From Chiridota heheva (Eukaryota > Echinodermata > Holothuroidea > Apodida > Chiridotidae): a stretch of DNA of 64,000 bases. The DNA is taken from positions 788,001 to 852,000 of the forward strand of contig JAIGNY010002020.1 in assembly GCA_020152595.1 (NCBI GenBank). Reading direction: 5' to 3'. A program made the translations under genes and the position numbers. The notes under the pieces were generated by a model. That model was not told the origin of the DNA. It saw only the letters and a program-made list of their open reading frames with translations, and did no database searches. Positions 1-10,444 of this stretch are shown here, piece by piece (positions within the stretch are counted from its first letter, which is position 1; each line of letters begins with the position of its first letter).

Positions 1-1193
1 ACTCTTATATAACCTACAGCGGATTTAAGGCAATTAGTAGATGTCAGATCATTAAGATGAAGTCTGTAGAAGGAGATGAAATTACCAATTTGCAACCAAT
101 TTTGATAGGTTGCAGTGACAATTTAGTATACATTGTCTCCTGGTGTAACTAGGCATATTTCTTCGTTCCATAACTTACCATAAGTCTTGGGTGAACTTTA
201 CTTTCCATTACTTTTTGTGTCATTATAGATTGCCATGGGTGAAGGAACAACTTGAGATGAAGGAGCCAGGTAAAAAATTCATCTTCATCAAAGATATGGC
301 TCATGCAATACACGGACAGTATCAGTTCCTTCCGAAAGGGGTAAGAATGATTCATGATAGATTACCATTCTTACCTTACCATTGACCATTCTTATTTATA
401 AGCAAGAGGAAAGAAAAGGAATAAGGATGGCAAAGAAAAGACATTTAGCTTCTAAGGATATATTCAGGATAAAGCCTGTTACAGTCCTGTCCTTAAACTT
501 TTAAATGTTTAATCTTAGAAAAGTATTCCTCGGAAGTGATAATCGATATTTTATATTCATGAAAGGTCAGCAGGCCAGTGTCACATTGCGAAAGATGAGG
601 TCGATGTTTTGAAACCAAACTGGCTTTCATTTGCCCAGTAAAATGCTTGATATGTATCTTACTTTTGTATCAACTTCAACATGAAAGTTGAAGCCTTCAA
701 ATAGTGGCCATACCCCATTTGCACCCATGGCTACGCTGCGAGCCTATTACTATGCTACTGGTGTATCTATCACTTCTTTACACGTTATGTCATACGCTAG
801 TAGACATTTGAAACCCAATTAATTCATTTGAAGAATATCTTATCGAGGCAAATTTGCCTCCCCTCCTCTCCGGCCATCGTTCGTTCATCAACAATAACTA
901 CGAGCAGATCATTTTTGTAATTTATTGTATACCTTTAGTTGTTACACACTAGTTGTTATATATCTGTAGAGTAATATCGTTTACCAAAGAAGATATCTCG
1001 TGACACCGCCGATTAAATTTCTAGCATTCGTAAAACACCCTATGTATAACATATGATCCGAAGTGTAGGAAGGGTCACCTCCAGGATTGTCGCCAGGACT
1101 TCTTTCAAATGGACGCACTTGCCATGGGCAGATTGTCCATGTACCCTTCTTATATACTTTTTCGTTGGATTTTACGCAAGGGGGCACAGACCT
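1..1193 (+). repeat. Segmental duplication, copy A
   Basis: This stretch matches 10445-11616 almost base for base with small indels and in the same orientation. Both begin with ACTCTTATATAACCTACAGC and lose similarity just after the shared GCACAGACCT. It holds the penultimate exon (229-340) of the sulfotransferase-like gene and most of the following intron. The left limit is unknown because it coincides with the window edge. The copies differ by scattered substitutions, so the duplication is fairly recent but not polymorphic-young. Reading frames shared by the two copies near 981-1199 and 11406-11620 are explained by the duplication and show no recognisable protein. Confidence 0.9.
229..340 (+). 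CDS. Sulfotransferase-like protein, penultimate exon
   Basis: Internal exon of 112 bp preceded by a TTATAG acceptor and followed by a GTAAGAATG donor. It starts with the last base of a split codon and ends in phase 0, encoding 37 residues that begin LPWVKEQLEM and include FIFIKDMAHAI and end FLPKG. It joins in frame to the exon at 1459. The lysine-aspartate core (KDMA) followed by HTFLIR on the next exon is the arrangement seen in a P-loop sulfotransferase-like family common in marine deuterostomes. Earlier exons, with the N-terminal phosphosulfate-binding loop, lie left of the window. Confidence 0.65.
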
Positions 1194-1458
1194 CCTCAAA
1201 GGGATTACGACCCGTATGGGCCTGATAACGTCTCAATGGGACCATATAACATTACTTGATAACACGCGGAAAAGTGCACTGGTAAATTACAAAGTTGCTG
1301 CCATATGACACTCTCCTGTTTACAGCGTCTGCTTTCGAGTATTAATTTTGAACTAAAGTTTTATCAAACAACTGGAATGCTTTGTGGGAATTGTGGACAT
1401 TACTTTTTTAGATTTCAAGCTGGGCATCAATAACAAATGTATCATTGTTTTTAAATAG

Positions 1459-1986
1459 GTTCCATGTCGTCATACGTTCTTGATTCGGCATCCTCACCGT
1501 TCTATCCCCGCTATTCGCCGACATTGTATGGTCATCTTTGGGGCGAGTGATGCTGCAAATTATGACATGACCGCAGACAACATATTTTTACACCAACGCG
1601 ATGAAGGGTATGATTTATGGAAGTTTCTTCAGTCAGAGGGTATTGAGAAAAGTCCAATAATTATTGATACTGATGAACTTTTAAATTATCCACAAAAGAT
1701 TCTCCCGAAGTACTTCAAAGAGCTGGGCATTCCATGGAAAGAAACATATCTGAAGTGGCCGAAGAGTGATCAAATTGTGAAGTCATTTAAGAGCGGTTTT
1801 GGGTACCTTCGCCACGGTTGTAACAAGGATTATTTCACTCCGGCCTTTAATTGTGAGGAATTTTGGCCAGTCACCACAAAGTTGCCTGATTTTGACGATC
1901 TCTTCCCTGATGTAAAAAAGCTTGTTGGAATATCTAGTTCAGGATTTGATGAAATGTATGCGAATCGGATCAAGCCAGATGAATGA
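1459..1986 (+). CDS. Sulfotransferase-like protein, terminal exon
   Basis: Terminal exon of 528 bp after an AAATAG acceptor; phase 0; stops at TGA 1984-1986 and encodes 175 residues. It opens VPCRHTFLIRHPHRSIPA, whose Arg...Ser spacing fits the 3'-phosphate-binding segment of PAPS-dependent sulfotransferases. It continues with a segment resembling the family's PIIIDTDELL strand, then LPKYFKELGIPW, a helix typical of the C-terminal half. The substrate cannot be read from the sequence. Starting at the first Met inside this exon would be wrong, because the splice acceptor and frame continuity place the exon start earlier. The donor strand-loop-helix is not in the window, so whether the full gene is active is unknown. 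No clear poly(A) signal lies nearby; an AATAAA occurs near 2437. Confidence 0.65.
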   Translation, partial: VPCRHTFLIRHPHRSIPAIRRHCMVIFGASDAANYDMTADNIFLHQRDEGYDLWKFLQSEGIEKSPIIIDTDELLNYPQKILPKYFKELGIPWKETYLKWPKSDQIVKSFKSGFGYLRHGCNKDYFTPAFNCEEFWPVTTKLPDFDDLFPDVKKLVGISSSGFDEMYANRIKPDE

Positions 1987-3184
1987 TGTAACCAACATCA
2001 ACTTTGTACAATCTTTAAATAGAATAACTAGACATCAGAAGTTAAGGATTTCTTATCGAAGAAAATAACATTTGACTTAGGGCTTTGGGTGCTTACTTTG
2101 GTGACATTTGCATAACGGCCCAATTGTTCAGTCCGGGAGGTCCTATATTAAAGAACCTGTAAAATACCTGAGCTAATAGACGTCCTGCAGCTGTTTTGTT
2201 CGTATTTTTTGATAAAAATGTACAGAGAGATCAAGTAAAAGACTATTTTCTCAATGGTTTTTGCAAATAAGTATATGTCTATAACAGTGTCATATCTGTG
2301 TTCATATCGGTAATACGGAGGAGATGGCTGTTCCTTTGGAGTGCCCTCCCCCGGATGTGGGAAATTTTAGCTGAAGGGAAAAAAAACATGATGGGTGGGG
2401 AGGGGTTAACATTTGTGTAATTATACATGATACAATGAAATAAACAATGAGAAGCAAATGTTTTTTTTTTTTTGAGGATGGGTGCAGGAGGGGGGAGGTT
2501 AATGGGTCAATGGCAAAAAATATTTTGTAATTATACATAATACAATACCAAAATAAATGATTAGCAAGAAAAATTGGGAGAGGGAAGTGCACTCACACCT
2601 TTCCCCAGCGGCCCATTCCCCCATACAGAAAAAAAAAAAAACTATTGACAGTGATTGGCCTTTAGAGCATTTTCGTTGCTAAAGTGGAGGAGAGGGGGGA
2701 GGTTAGGGGTCAATGGCAATGGGGGTGGCTATCCAATACTAAGACGCCCTCTGTAGAGTACTCCTTTTACGTCAAAGTAAATACAATATTCCATCTTCAC
2801 CATTGTAGAGTAGGACAATTACATTACTAACGACTCAATCAAAATAAGGAACTGAGCTAGATGTGTTTTGTTTGATATTGCATATGAGCGTACCTATAGT
2901 GTTTTGATTTGTACTTCACAGTCAGCTACGTAAGGGCAACATAAACGATGGCAAGCGTATCTTCAACTTTTCCATCTTTAGTGCAGGGGCGTATTTCACA
3001 AATTAGGGAGGGGGGGATCAACTAAATTTTCCCGATTTTTTCAAGGTGCCCGAAGTTAGGTAACATGGCTTTAACATACATATAAATATTTGCTGTTCCA
3101 AGTTATGTATTTTGAAGTGTCCAGAACGTGGCATGAAGATGAGGCGCTCTTTTTCTGTGTGTGTGTGGTGTTTTTTTTTTCTGT

Positions 3185-3220
<36 letters not shown>

Positions 3221-5760
3221 GGGGGTTACAAAGAAGAGAGAGAGAGAGTTGAACACACAATTACAATGACGGGGTCGTCGCCTGCGTATTCGGTTATGAT
3301 AGTACAAACGCTATCACGAAACGCTTAATACGACCCGGACGAGAAGACAGGTACGACGTACGGACAGACTTAACATCGACAACCAAGTCAATGTCCACGG
3401 CCTTTGATAACCAGTTGTGGTGCACTGGCGAAAAACAGGGTCGTTGAAATATCAACTGATCAACTTGCAATGTTGGCAGCATTTAATTTTGTAAAACGTG
3501 CAATTTAATACAACAAACGATTTTCTTAGCCTAACAGTGGATGCCTTTGACCACTAATTTGGGCTTCATTCCTCAAGTTTGATCTATTACTTTCGATCTT
3601 ATAGCAATGCACTGATAGAATTTCTTGCTTTTATAACAATTTGTTCGATATATCCAAAATATAATTTATATTTCTCATTTTTCAGTAGTGTGTCATTTTC
3701 CTGGGTATCAAAAGCCAATAATCATATTACTAATCCTCTTACCCCATGTGTATTGCAGTTGTGTGTGTCATAAATGTATCATATACTTAAACAAATTTTG
3801 GTGATGGTATCTTTTATTTATTAAGAAGATGGATTACTCAGGTAGTCTTCGAAATCCTGAAGGCTACAAATATGTATTAGTACGTTTGTTTTATATCTAT
3901 ATGAGAAAGCTATGTACAGTATAGTCTATGCCTATGCCATCTTGTGATGAGGTTTTACTTACATTGTCATTAGTCAGTTTTATGCTGCTTTTGGAAAAAA
4001 ATCTTATTTATTTTATTTTAAATTTTGATTCTGATTTTTAATTCCAAAGGACAGACGATACTGCCATCGATCCTGAGCTTATACAACAATGTATGATTTT
4101 CTTTTCAAATGATAATTTGCATTGTGACGGTAGCAAATAATGTACAATTTAACTCATTGATATAATCTTCTCGTTATTTAAGATTCGTTCTAGCTTTTAC
4201 ACTACCAGTATGCTTAATTGTGAGTTTGCCCTCAGCTAGCTACTGCCATTAGGCCTTAGTGTGAGTTTGCCCTACCTTTTCTCCGTTTTGTTAATAACAG
4301 TGACCTAAAATATATATCACAGAAGCTTGCAGCGGTTTAACATTCACAAAGCTTAATCAGCCATATCAGCGGAGAACTGCGTAATCGTTACTTCCCCAAA
4401 ATATTGCTTCGATGTCCACCAGTCCACTTGCTCCTGTAAATAATTGATTGTATGTGTGAACTTTGTCTGGAGCATGTTGTTAACATATATTCCTATCTAA
4501 GTGGCAGTGGCCTTCCCTCACTCCCCGCAATTATGTTCTGGCGCCGTCACTGCACGACCTGACGATGGTACACCTATATACCCAGTTAATTTGTGTCTTG
4601 TAAATCTGCTCTGCCGCTGTTGAAATGTAATATACGTTTTATAAAATGATCTTTGAGTTTGAGATTGTCACATTTACACAATATCATGATTAAATATGTC
4701 CTGAGAAATGTGTATCATTTTCTACGTATGGAATTTTGTGAAGGTTCAACATTCAGGAGGCCCAATCGGCAGATGAGCTGCACATGTATTATATCAGGCA
4801 TATTGTTGGCCGGCGGTATGAGGAGACCAGATCTTTCGGCGTTTCCAAAATGTTTATTAATACAAAATTCTTCGCAAATGTCTGTTGACTTTTCTTCTTT
4901 TCAATACACATACTTTCTTTACCCCTTTTGAATACTTAAAATAAGGACTCTGAAAAAGTTTCAATATCTTAAACAGGGATTAAATTCATCCCTCATTACT
5001 GCAGATTTATAATGACAATGAATAATTGAAATCCGTATTACGTCATCAAACATAAATATTACCACAGAACCAGGAAGCTGTCCTGATCTGACAAGATAAT
5101 TGCACTTCGTATGGAATTTAAGTATGAAACGTAAACTTTGGACATTAACCGTGACCTGCTTTGTCCGTTTGTTTGCTCTGATTGAATTAATTATGAAGTG
5201 GACAGGTGGAGGGATTGAAATAATTTTTTACATCTTAATTTGCATGGTTGAGATTTAATACAAAAGAAAGCACTAACATGTGGATGGAAACCCTCTTAAT
5301 TATTCCACCTCTTCTTTGCTGAAAACCCGAGTGGATAAGACTTTTTCAAAGTGCAAAATATTACTGGTATTTATTTTAGTTTCTTTACTTTATTTACAAC
5401 CAAGTTAGTAGAAGACTATACAGAAAGTTTGAAAAAAGACCAAGACATGTCAAAAATACATTTGCAATACATTGTAGAAACAAGAACAACCATATAGAGA
5501 CAGATGCCCATGAAAAAAGAAACAACAGAAAACCTCCGTAATTAAAAAAAAAATTAAAAATTTCAATTCAACTTTATTTAGCACCATAAATGGACAATTA
5601 CAGCTCGCAAAGATCAAACAATAAAATGATTAAAGAGAATGGTAAACATAAACAGATAAAAGAATACATCAAAAATCAAATGATAAAATGCAATATACAC
5701 AAGCACCAAAATTACATAAATAAATATCCTATTGCACATGACTTTCTAAAGTAGAAGTAA
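1987..5760. other. Intergenic, no gene recognised
   Basis: No supportable gene. It contains a degenerate tandem repeat (2300-2730), a poly-T run followed by G residues at about 3187-3225, and a short region at 5560-5720 that looks like the AT-rich tail of an interspersed repeat. Short open frames here lack similarity, splice context or codon structure. Confidence 0.6.
2300..2730 (+). repeat. Degenerate tandem repeat, G-rich/A-rich unit
   Basis: A unit of roughly 120-170 bp recurs two and a half times. Each copy has a GGGGAGGTTA-type G-rich start, a GTAATTATACATRATACAAT segment (near 2417 and 2528), an AAATAAA stretch and a homopolymer T or A run. The third copy, near 2690-2730, is truncated. 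It sits just downstream of the sulfotransferase-like terminal exon and has no coding potential. Confidence 0.6.
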
Positions 5761-5926
5761 GAGGAGCCTATACAGGAAGTGACCAATCAGAAACCAATAT
5801 TCCTGTCACCTGATTAATGTCATGAATATTAATGAATAAATAAGAATATTTCATGAATATTCATGCTTTATGCCAAGTTAGGTGGAATACTGGCTGCTGA
5901 TTGGTCACTCCCTGTATAGGCTCCTC
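5761..5926. mobile_element. Short foldback element (MITE-like)
   Basis: Two nearly perfect 30-bp arms face each other: GAGGAGCCTATACAGGAAGT... at the left and ...CTCCCTGTATAGGCTCCTC at the right, around an AT-rich core with several ATGAATATT words. A third, partial arm (TCCTCCTCTGTATAGGTTCC) follows at about 5966-5986. The arms contain GACCAATCAG, the same CCAAT-type word found in the gene block immediately to the right. No transposase is present. Confidence 0.7.
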
Positions 5927-6085
5927 GAATATCATGAATATTCGTAGAATATGCAAGCTACTGGCTCCTCCTCTGTATAGGTTCCTCCCACACGACCGAA
6001 GGTTGTCGAATCTTTTGGAGGGAAGGGGATAAACACACAATAAAGCAATGTCTTAATTCAATTTTCTCTTTCTTATATTTGTGGT

Positions 6086-6101
6086 GGCTCTCATAAGAGC
6101 C
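6086..6101 (-). promoter_or_regulatory. Histone-type 3' stem-loop
   Basis: On the minus strand the 16-mer GGCTCTTATGAGAGCC forms a perfect 6-bp stem with a 4-nt loop. It matches 15 of 16 positions of the metazoan histone mRNA 3' hairpin pattern GGYYCTTHTHARRRCC. It is followed by ACCACA and then a purine-rich stretch (AAGAAAGAGAAAA) where a histone downstream element would lie. It sits just after the last reading-frame remnant of the 6-8.6 kb block. None of the remnants looks like a histone, so functional use is unproven and chance is possible. Confidence 0.45.
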
Positions 6102-6109
6102 TTTGGGTT

Positions 6110-6642
6110 CTTTGCCAATCGTTCGATCGATCTAATGTTCTGCTGTAGTCAACCGATGCCCATCAGTTCCTTTGCTCGTGTACCTCAGCATTTCTCGATT
6201 CTTTTCAAGTGGGATCGAAACGTTCCTCTTTTTGAAGGTGGCTTAGACATCAATTTTTTCTCTTTAGGGCTTTTACGTTGTAGTTGTCGAAAAACTGACG
6301 ATATACTGAAGCTCTCTTAGTGTAGAAACGCGTACGAGCGTCGAAGTACAGTGTTTTCCCCTAGTTGCTCTCTCTGGTTGTAAAGTTCCAATAGTAGTCT
6401 GGTCTTCGATTCTGATACCTCAATGGTGTTTGACGGCAGATGTTTTTCGTACTCTGTTGTCAAATTTACGTGCCAAACCGAACTGGTAGTTAGCTCTGAT
6501 GGGGTCTCCCTCCTGTGGCAACATCGTCCTTGTAAACCCGTTAGGGAAAGTAACCGTGGAGATTGTCGGTACTGGTAGGTATTGACGCATGATGTGTATT
6601 ATCCTTATGTCAAAGGCAAAGTGAAGTCGGCGTGTAAGACAT
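6110..6642 (-). pseudogene. Decayed reading frame A, unknown protein
   Basis: Minus-strand remnant with candidate ATGs at 6640-6642 and 6588-6590. From the second, an open segment runs about 57 codons before a stop. Coding-like stretches then continue in other frames to within about 20 bases of the histone-type hairpin. At least two stops and a frameshift interrupt it. I do not recognise the family. It is the last of four remnants in the same orientation, preceded by the shared CCAAT/GGTGGCG cassette. The compact spacing suggests an old viral or transposon insertion, by inference only. Confidence 0.35.
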
Positions 6643-6718
6643 TGTCTGTTTATGCTCTCCTTCGACCAATCGGAAGCCAGAAAAGTATAAAGTTATCCGA
6701 TTTGGTGGCGCTCTTTTG
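6643..6718 (-). promoter_or_regulatory. Intergenic cassette 1 (GGTGGCG, CCAAT, ATAAA)
   Basis: Plus-strand reading shows GACCAAT at 6664-6670 and GGTGGCGCTCTTTTG at 6704-6718. In the minus (coding) direction the order is GAGCGCCACC, an inverted CCAAT box, then a weak ATAAAC about 5 bases before the first candidate ATG of remnant A. A TATAAA on the plus strand (6686-6691) lies between the motifs. The same order recurs at 7664-7735 and 8159-8210. Confidence 0.45.
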
Positions 6719-7625
6719 AAAAAAACCGATGGTTAAAGTACCTGCCCCAAACCAACGCAGTGGTACCGTAGAAGTCATGCGACGGTTTTGTATTCCTTCC
6801 GCCCTCATTTTTCTTTTTAAGCACATACAAATACAATGTTTTAACAATCCTCCGCATAATCAAGTCCCATAGAAAATCCATCACTTTGCATTTGAGACTT
6901 AAGATTGCTCAATCGATCAACGTGGCTTCCCAGCGTTTCCGTAGAGGACGTCTCTCAGTAAATTGGGTATTTTCTTCTTCTTTGAAGTCTTTGCTAACCA
7001 TTTCCTTCATCCTTCTTTCCAGTTCTTTAAAAATGTCTTTTGCGAGTGGATCTGTAATCAGTAGGCGTCGAATCTATTTTACTTTGCCTCGCCTTTCTTC
7101 GACCATCTTGATTTGGACGTTGACTATATACTTGTTCCAATGGGCTTTCAGCAAGTCGTGTGCTGTCTCCGTCGTCGCTTTTAGGAATTTTGGCCAGTTC
7201 CATTTCTCTTTAAACAAGAGAAAGTCTTTTCTTCCGCTTGACGGTCGATGCCGTTTCGGCCTGCTGAGAGTTTGTATAATCCTCCTCCACACCCATTTGT
7301 TTCTTGGCCTTTTTCAACAAATGTTCCAGTACTTATCCTTTTTCATCCATGCCACACTGATTCTATAGGGTTTATAAACGCAGCGAGACAACCTAAAGCG
7401 TTGTAGAACGGTGATGTGAAGTCTCTTCAGTAAGTTCTCCGTATATGTCAGGGTCGCAAGAGTCGTCGCGCACCATACGTCTGATTTCTGTCCTGGTGAT
7501 TTCCGAAGGGGCCTTTGCTACTATGATAAAGGTCTCATTACGTGGTTTCTTTGTTGCCTTTTTGAATATGCCGGCACTGCTTTACGTTTTTGCCCCGAAC
7601 ACGTACTGTTGGATGTAGTCTCCAT
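6693..7625 (-). pseudogene. Decayed reading frame B, about 310 codons
   Basis: Minus-strand remnant from a candidate ATG at 7623-7625 to TAA at 6693-6695. The first 34 codons are open. A change of frame then opens a further charged stretch, and the C-terminal third is one frame interrupted only by TAG 7074-7076 and TGA 6909-6911. The inferred product is very rich in Lys, Arg and Glu with helical segments, such as AKDIFKELERRMKEM. No family was recognised. The end of this frame overlaps intergenic cassette 1, which is typical of compact genomes. Confidence 0.4.
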
Positions 7626-7735
7626 GTTGCTGTCTGATAAAAGAATGAATTGAACTTAGACTATGCTTCTCTTTTGATGTTCTTTTAGATCAATCAGAGC
7701 AAAGCAAAAAGACGTCAAATTAGTGGCGCTCTTTC
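7626..7735 (-). promoter_or_regulatory. Intergenic cassette 2 (GGTGGCG-like, CCAAT-like, TATA-like)
   Basis: Second occurrence of the block's spacer. On the plus strand it has GATCAATCAG at 7688-7697 and AGTGGCGCTCTTTC at 7722-7735. In the coding direction GAGCGCCACT follows the stop of remnant C within 10 bases. Then come the degenerate CCAAT word and ATCAAAAGAG, about 45 bases before the ATG of remnant B. Confidence 0.45.
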
Positions 7736-7740
7736 TGTAT

Positions 7741-8143
7741 CTACATCAAAAGTTTGGTGCGGGATCGTATACGGCTTGAAGATCTGTTTTCAATGATCGT
7801 ATATTCAATACAGACTTTTACATCATTTCTTTCCAACCAGGTATGAAAAGGTTTGGCACTGAAGGCGTACATGTCTTCATCTCTGTAAAATCTACAACTG
7901 AAGTTTTGCAAAATCTTTAGCATTGCCTCGCTGTGTGATCCTTTCTTGGAATCGAGATGAAACACAGGCAAAATACACTGGTTCTAAGTGCTTTTCTTTG
8001 TATCCAATTTCAGCACTCGGATAGTAAAATTTCCGTACTCTGTGATATTTTGACATAGACTTTATGCAAGCATAAGCCACCATAAGCGATCCCACACAAA
8101 TGCCTCTTCCTCGTTCAGAATACCTAATGATTAAATGAATCAA
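7741..8143 (-). pseudogene. Decayed reading frame C, about 130 codons
   Basis: Two overlapping minus-strand open frames (8143 to 7892, and 7971 to the TAG at 7741-7743) read as one protein if a single frameshift near 7960-7975 is assumed. The composition is aromatic- and basic-rich, with segments such as GRGICVGSLMVAYACIKSM and FSCRFYRDEDMYAF. No family was recognised. The frame begins near an unconvincing TTG; the first in-frame ATG is internal. It is bounded by cassettes 2 and 3. Confidence 0.4.
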
Positions 8144-8210
8144 CTCAACTCTTATCTACCTCTTTTATGTCTTTTTGACCAATCAGATAACATTGATGGT
8201 GGCGATCTTT
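8144..8210 (-). promoter_or_regulatory. Intergenic cassette 3 (GGTGGCG, CCAAT, TATA-like)
   Basis: Third occurrence. On the plus strand GACCAATCAG lies at 8177-8186 and GGTGGCGATCTTT at 8198-8210. In the coding direction the GATCGCCACC word overlaps the stop of remnant D, then comes ATTGGTC, then ATAAAAGAGG. The ATAAAAGAG word parallels ATCAAAAGAG in cassette 2, which supports shared origin. Confidence 0.45.
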
Positions 8211-8600
8211 CAATAACCGTACAGGAGGGTCGCAAGATCGGTTTGGACGCGTTTGTCGTAGACCTGTCTGTCTGTAATCATTTGTAATGGATCTCGTGAG
8301 AACTCAGCCTGGACCGTCTCTTATCATGCTGTGTGGATAATAGACAGGAACAATGAGTTTTTCGTCGTCTTCGTCGTCTTCTTCCCAGGCTCGGCTTGTT
8401 CCAGGATCCAGGATTTATCATGTTGATCGTTGCCTCGAAGTTGACCGATTAAATGGCGTTATGGTCCAACCTGATGCCTCTGACTTTGCATTCTCTTACG
8501 ACGACGGCGCCTGTTCTAGTCGAACGTACTTTGTAAAACAGTCCGTCTTCTCCGCAGCTTCAAATTGTCCACATTTTTGCTCCTCAAATATGACTAGCAA
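8210..8600 (-). pseudogene. Decayed reading frame D, C-terminal part
   Basis: The last 36 codons before TGA 8210-8212 are open and coding-like. Further upstream only short frames with stops (TGATAA near 8320) and a CTTCGT/GACGAA trinucleotide run (8356-8385) are seen. That run reads as Asp/Glu, Arg or Ser depending on frame. A plus-strand open frame at 8353-8610 starts with a nine-residue serine run from the same repeat and is probably spurious. The 5' limit of the block is not defined. Confidence 0.3.
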
Positions 8601-8610
8601 ATACGACTGA

Positions 8611-10444
8611 ACAATATATTTGAAATTCAACAGTTATTCTTCTTCACTTTCTTCAACACGTATCTGATCGTCAAGATATATCACTTGTTGATAAATAACA
8701 AAGTACATACTTAATTTTCACTAAATTGATCATTTCGCACAGTAAACAACGTCTACATTCTTAGTCTAAATTCGAATTACAATACAATTTTTTCTATTCA
8801 TGTTCAAAACTTCTTCCTATCCTTAAATTATTTCAAAGACCCTTTTTTTGAGAACAATTATCTAATTCTCAAAACTTAAGTCACCATTTTAATGTCCTAT
8901 TCTTATCAAGTCCTTAAACAAACTCCTCCAGGTTTGCAGGATACACTCCTCGCTTTTGTAAAACCCTTCAAACCCAGGGTGCGGGATTGGGCTCAACCAA
9001 TCAAAATAGTACACAGCCAGCTAATCAACATAAGCGTGCTCAACTTTAAACCAATCATTAATCTAGTTTGAATGAGTTCAGACCAGGTGCATGTTTTCTA
9101 AGAACGATCTTAAAAATAGGACTGCTATTGTTTGTTAAGCTAATTAGCCTGACTATGAAACAAGATACAAGATAACATTTACCGTGAGCATTCAATCACT
9201 TCGTGACTCTCAACTAGACTAATGGCGGTCGATAGCGGACAGTGTTAACGTCTTAAAGAGATAGACTTGAACACTGAAATTGCGATGTTTAAAGGCGAAT
9301 TTGCATGCTTTTGCAATATACGACAATATTGCGACAAGGGTACATAGTCTGCTTGTCTTGAGAAGCGGAAGTAGGGGAAAAGGTACGCCCTGAAAAGATT
9401 TTACATGCTTTCCTTTGATTGGGAAAATTGGGCATTGTTAGCATAATATAACATATTATTAAAGGAAAATGTGGTAAAATCATTGAGAATTTTGGTAAAT
9501 TTGGCAATAGTTACCGAAAATGTGGAACATTTTCGGAAATTTAAATTATTTCCAAACATTGAAAGACATTTCCCAAATAATGAAGGAAATTTCCCGAAAA
9601 TTAAAGAACATTTACCGAAAACCGTCGGCGGTGACATACTTTCGGTTACCCTCCATCAAAAATACTTCACGCCGCTCATGGTTGGCTTCCTAAACAAAAA
9701 AGCCAGTTGGAGAAGGTGCAACAAACACCCCCCCCCCCCCCCTCCCTCTCCCTACTCCTTACGCACACTGACCGCCAACGTACACAAATCTCAAATACCC
9801 CCTATGATTAATAGGAAATTGGAAAATTTTACTATGGAAACAAGCCACCATGGAAAATCCGAGCTACGTACTGGACTGTGTATGATTAACATAATACACA
9901 TATCGCATATTGGCATAACCATCCCTCCCTCTCGTTTGTATATATACGTTTCCTTCATCAATTATGCTCGTATGAGGATCATGCATTCATCTTTCAAGTG
10001 ACCAGGTGACAGAAAGTGCCCGTGTTTGAAAAGCAGAGTATTTGAGGAGCCGAAAATTGAGTCTACAACAAAATAATACCTATCTATAGCTCATACCAGG
10101 GAGACCAAAGCCCCACTGGGGCCGAAATCCTAGCCACGGAGGATTTTAAGGGCAATGCCCTCCAAAAATATTTCTGACACCCAAACCAATTTGTTTTACG
10201 TGCACTGTCCTCTATTGGGTCGTACTTCTCATTTAGAAGAAGATGAGAAGGGAGGAAGGGGGAGGGGTGTAAGGGATTACGTTTTCTGCACAAAATCATG
10301 AAAATAGAGAGACAGTGTTTTCATAATCTCACGAAAAGATTGATTGGTAATTACGTACAGAAAACTTGTTATCGAAAGGAAGCTTGCCTCTTACGATAAT
10401 CCTGTGCTTATAGCAAACAAACATGAAATTTGTCAATAATTTTG
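8611..10444. other. Intergenic, low-complexity tracts only
   Basis: No gene supported. 9460-9620 holds a degenerate array of short words such as GGAAATTTCCCGAAAA and ACATTTACCGAAAA, resembling the tract at 24300-24600. A C-run lies at 9728-9741. The 176-codon plus-strand frame at 9471-10001 is built from these repeats and has no recognisable domain. Confidence 0.6.

Noticed and set aside
6083-8600. Histone gene cluster
   Set aside because: The hairpin and CCAAT words suggested histones, but no frame matches H1, H2A, H2B, H3 or H4 beyond chance short words.
9471-10001. 176-codon ORF
   Set aside because: Crosses a degenerate AT-rich array and a C-run; no domain, splice support or related copy.
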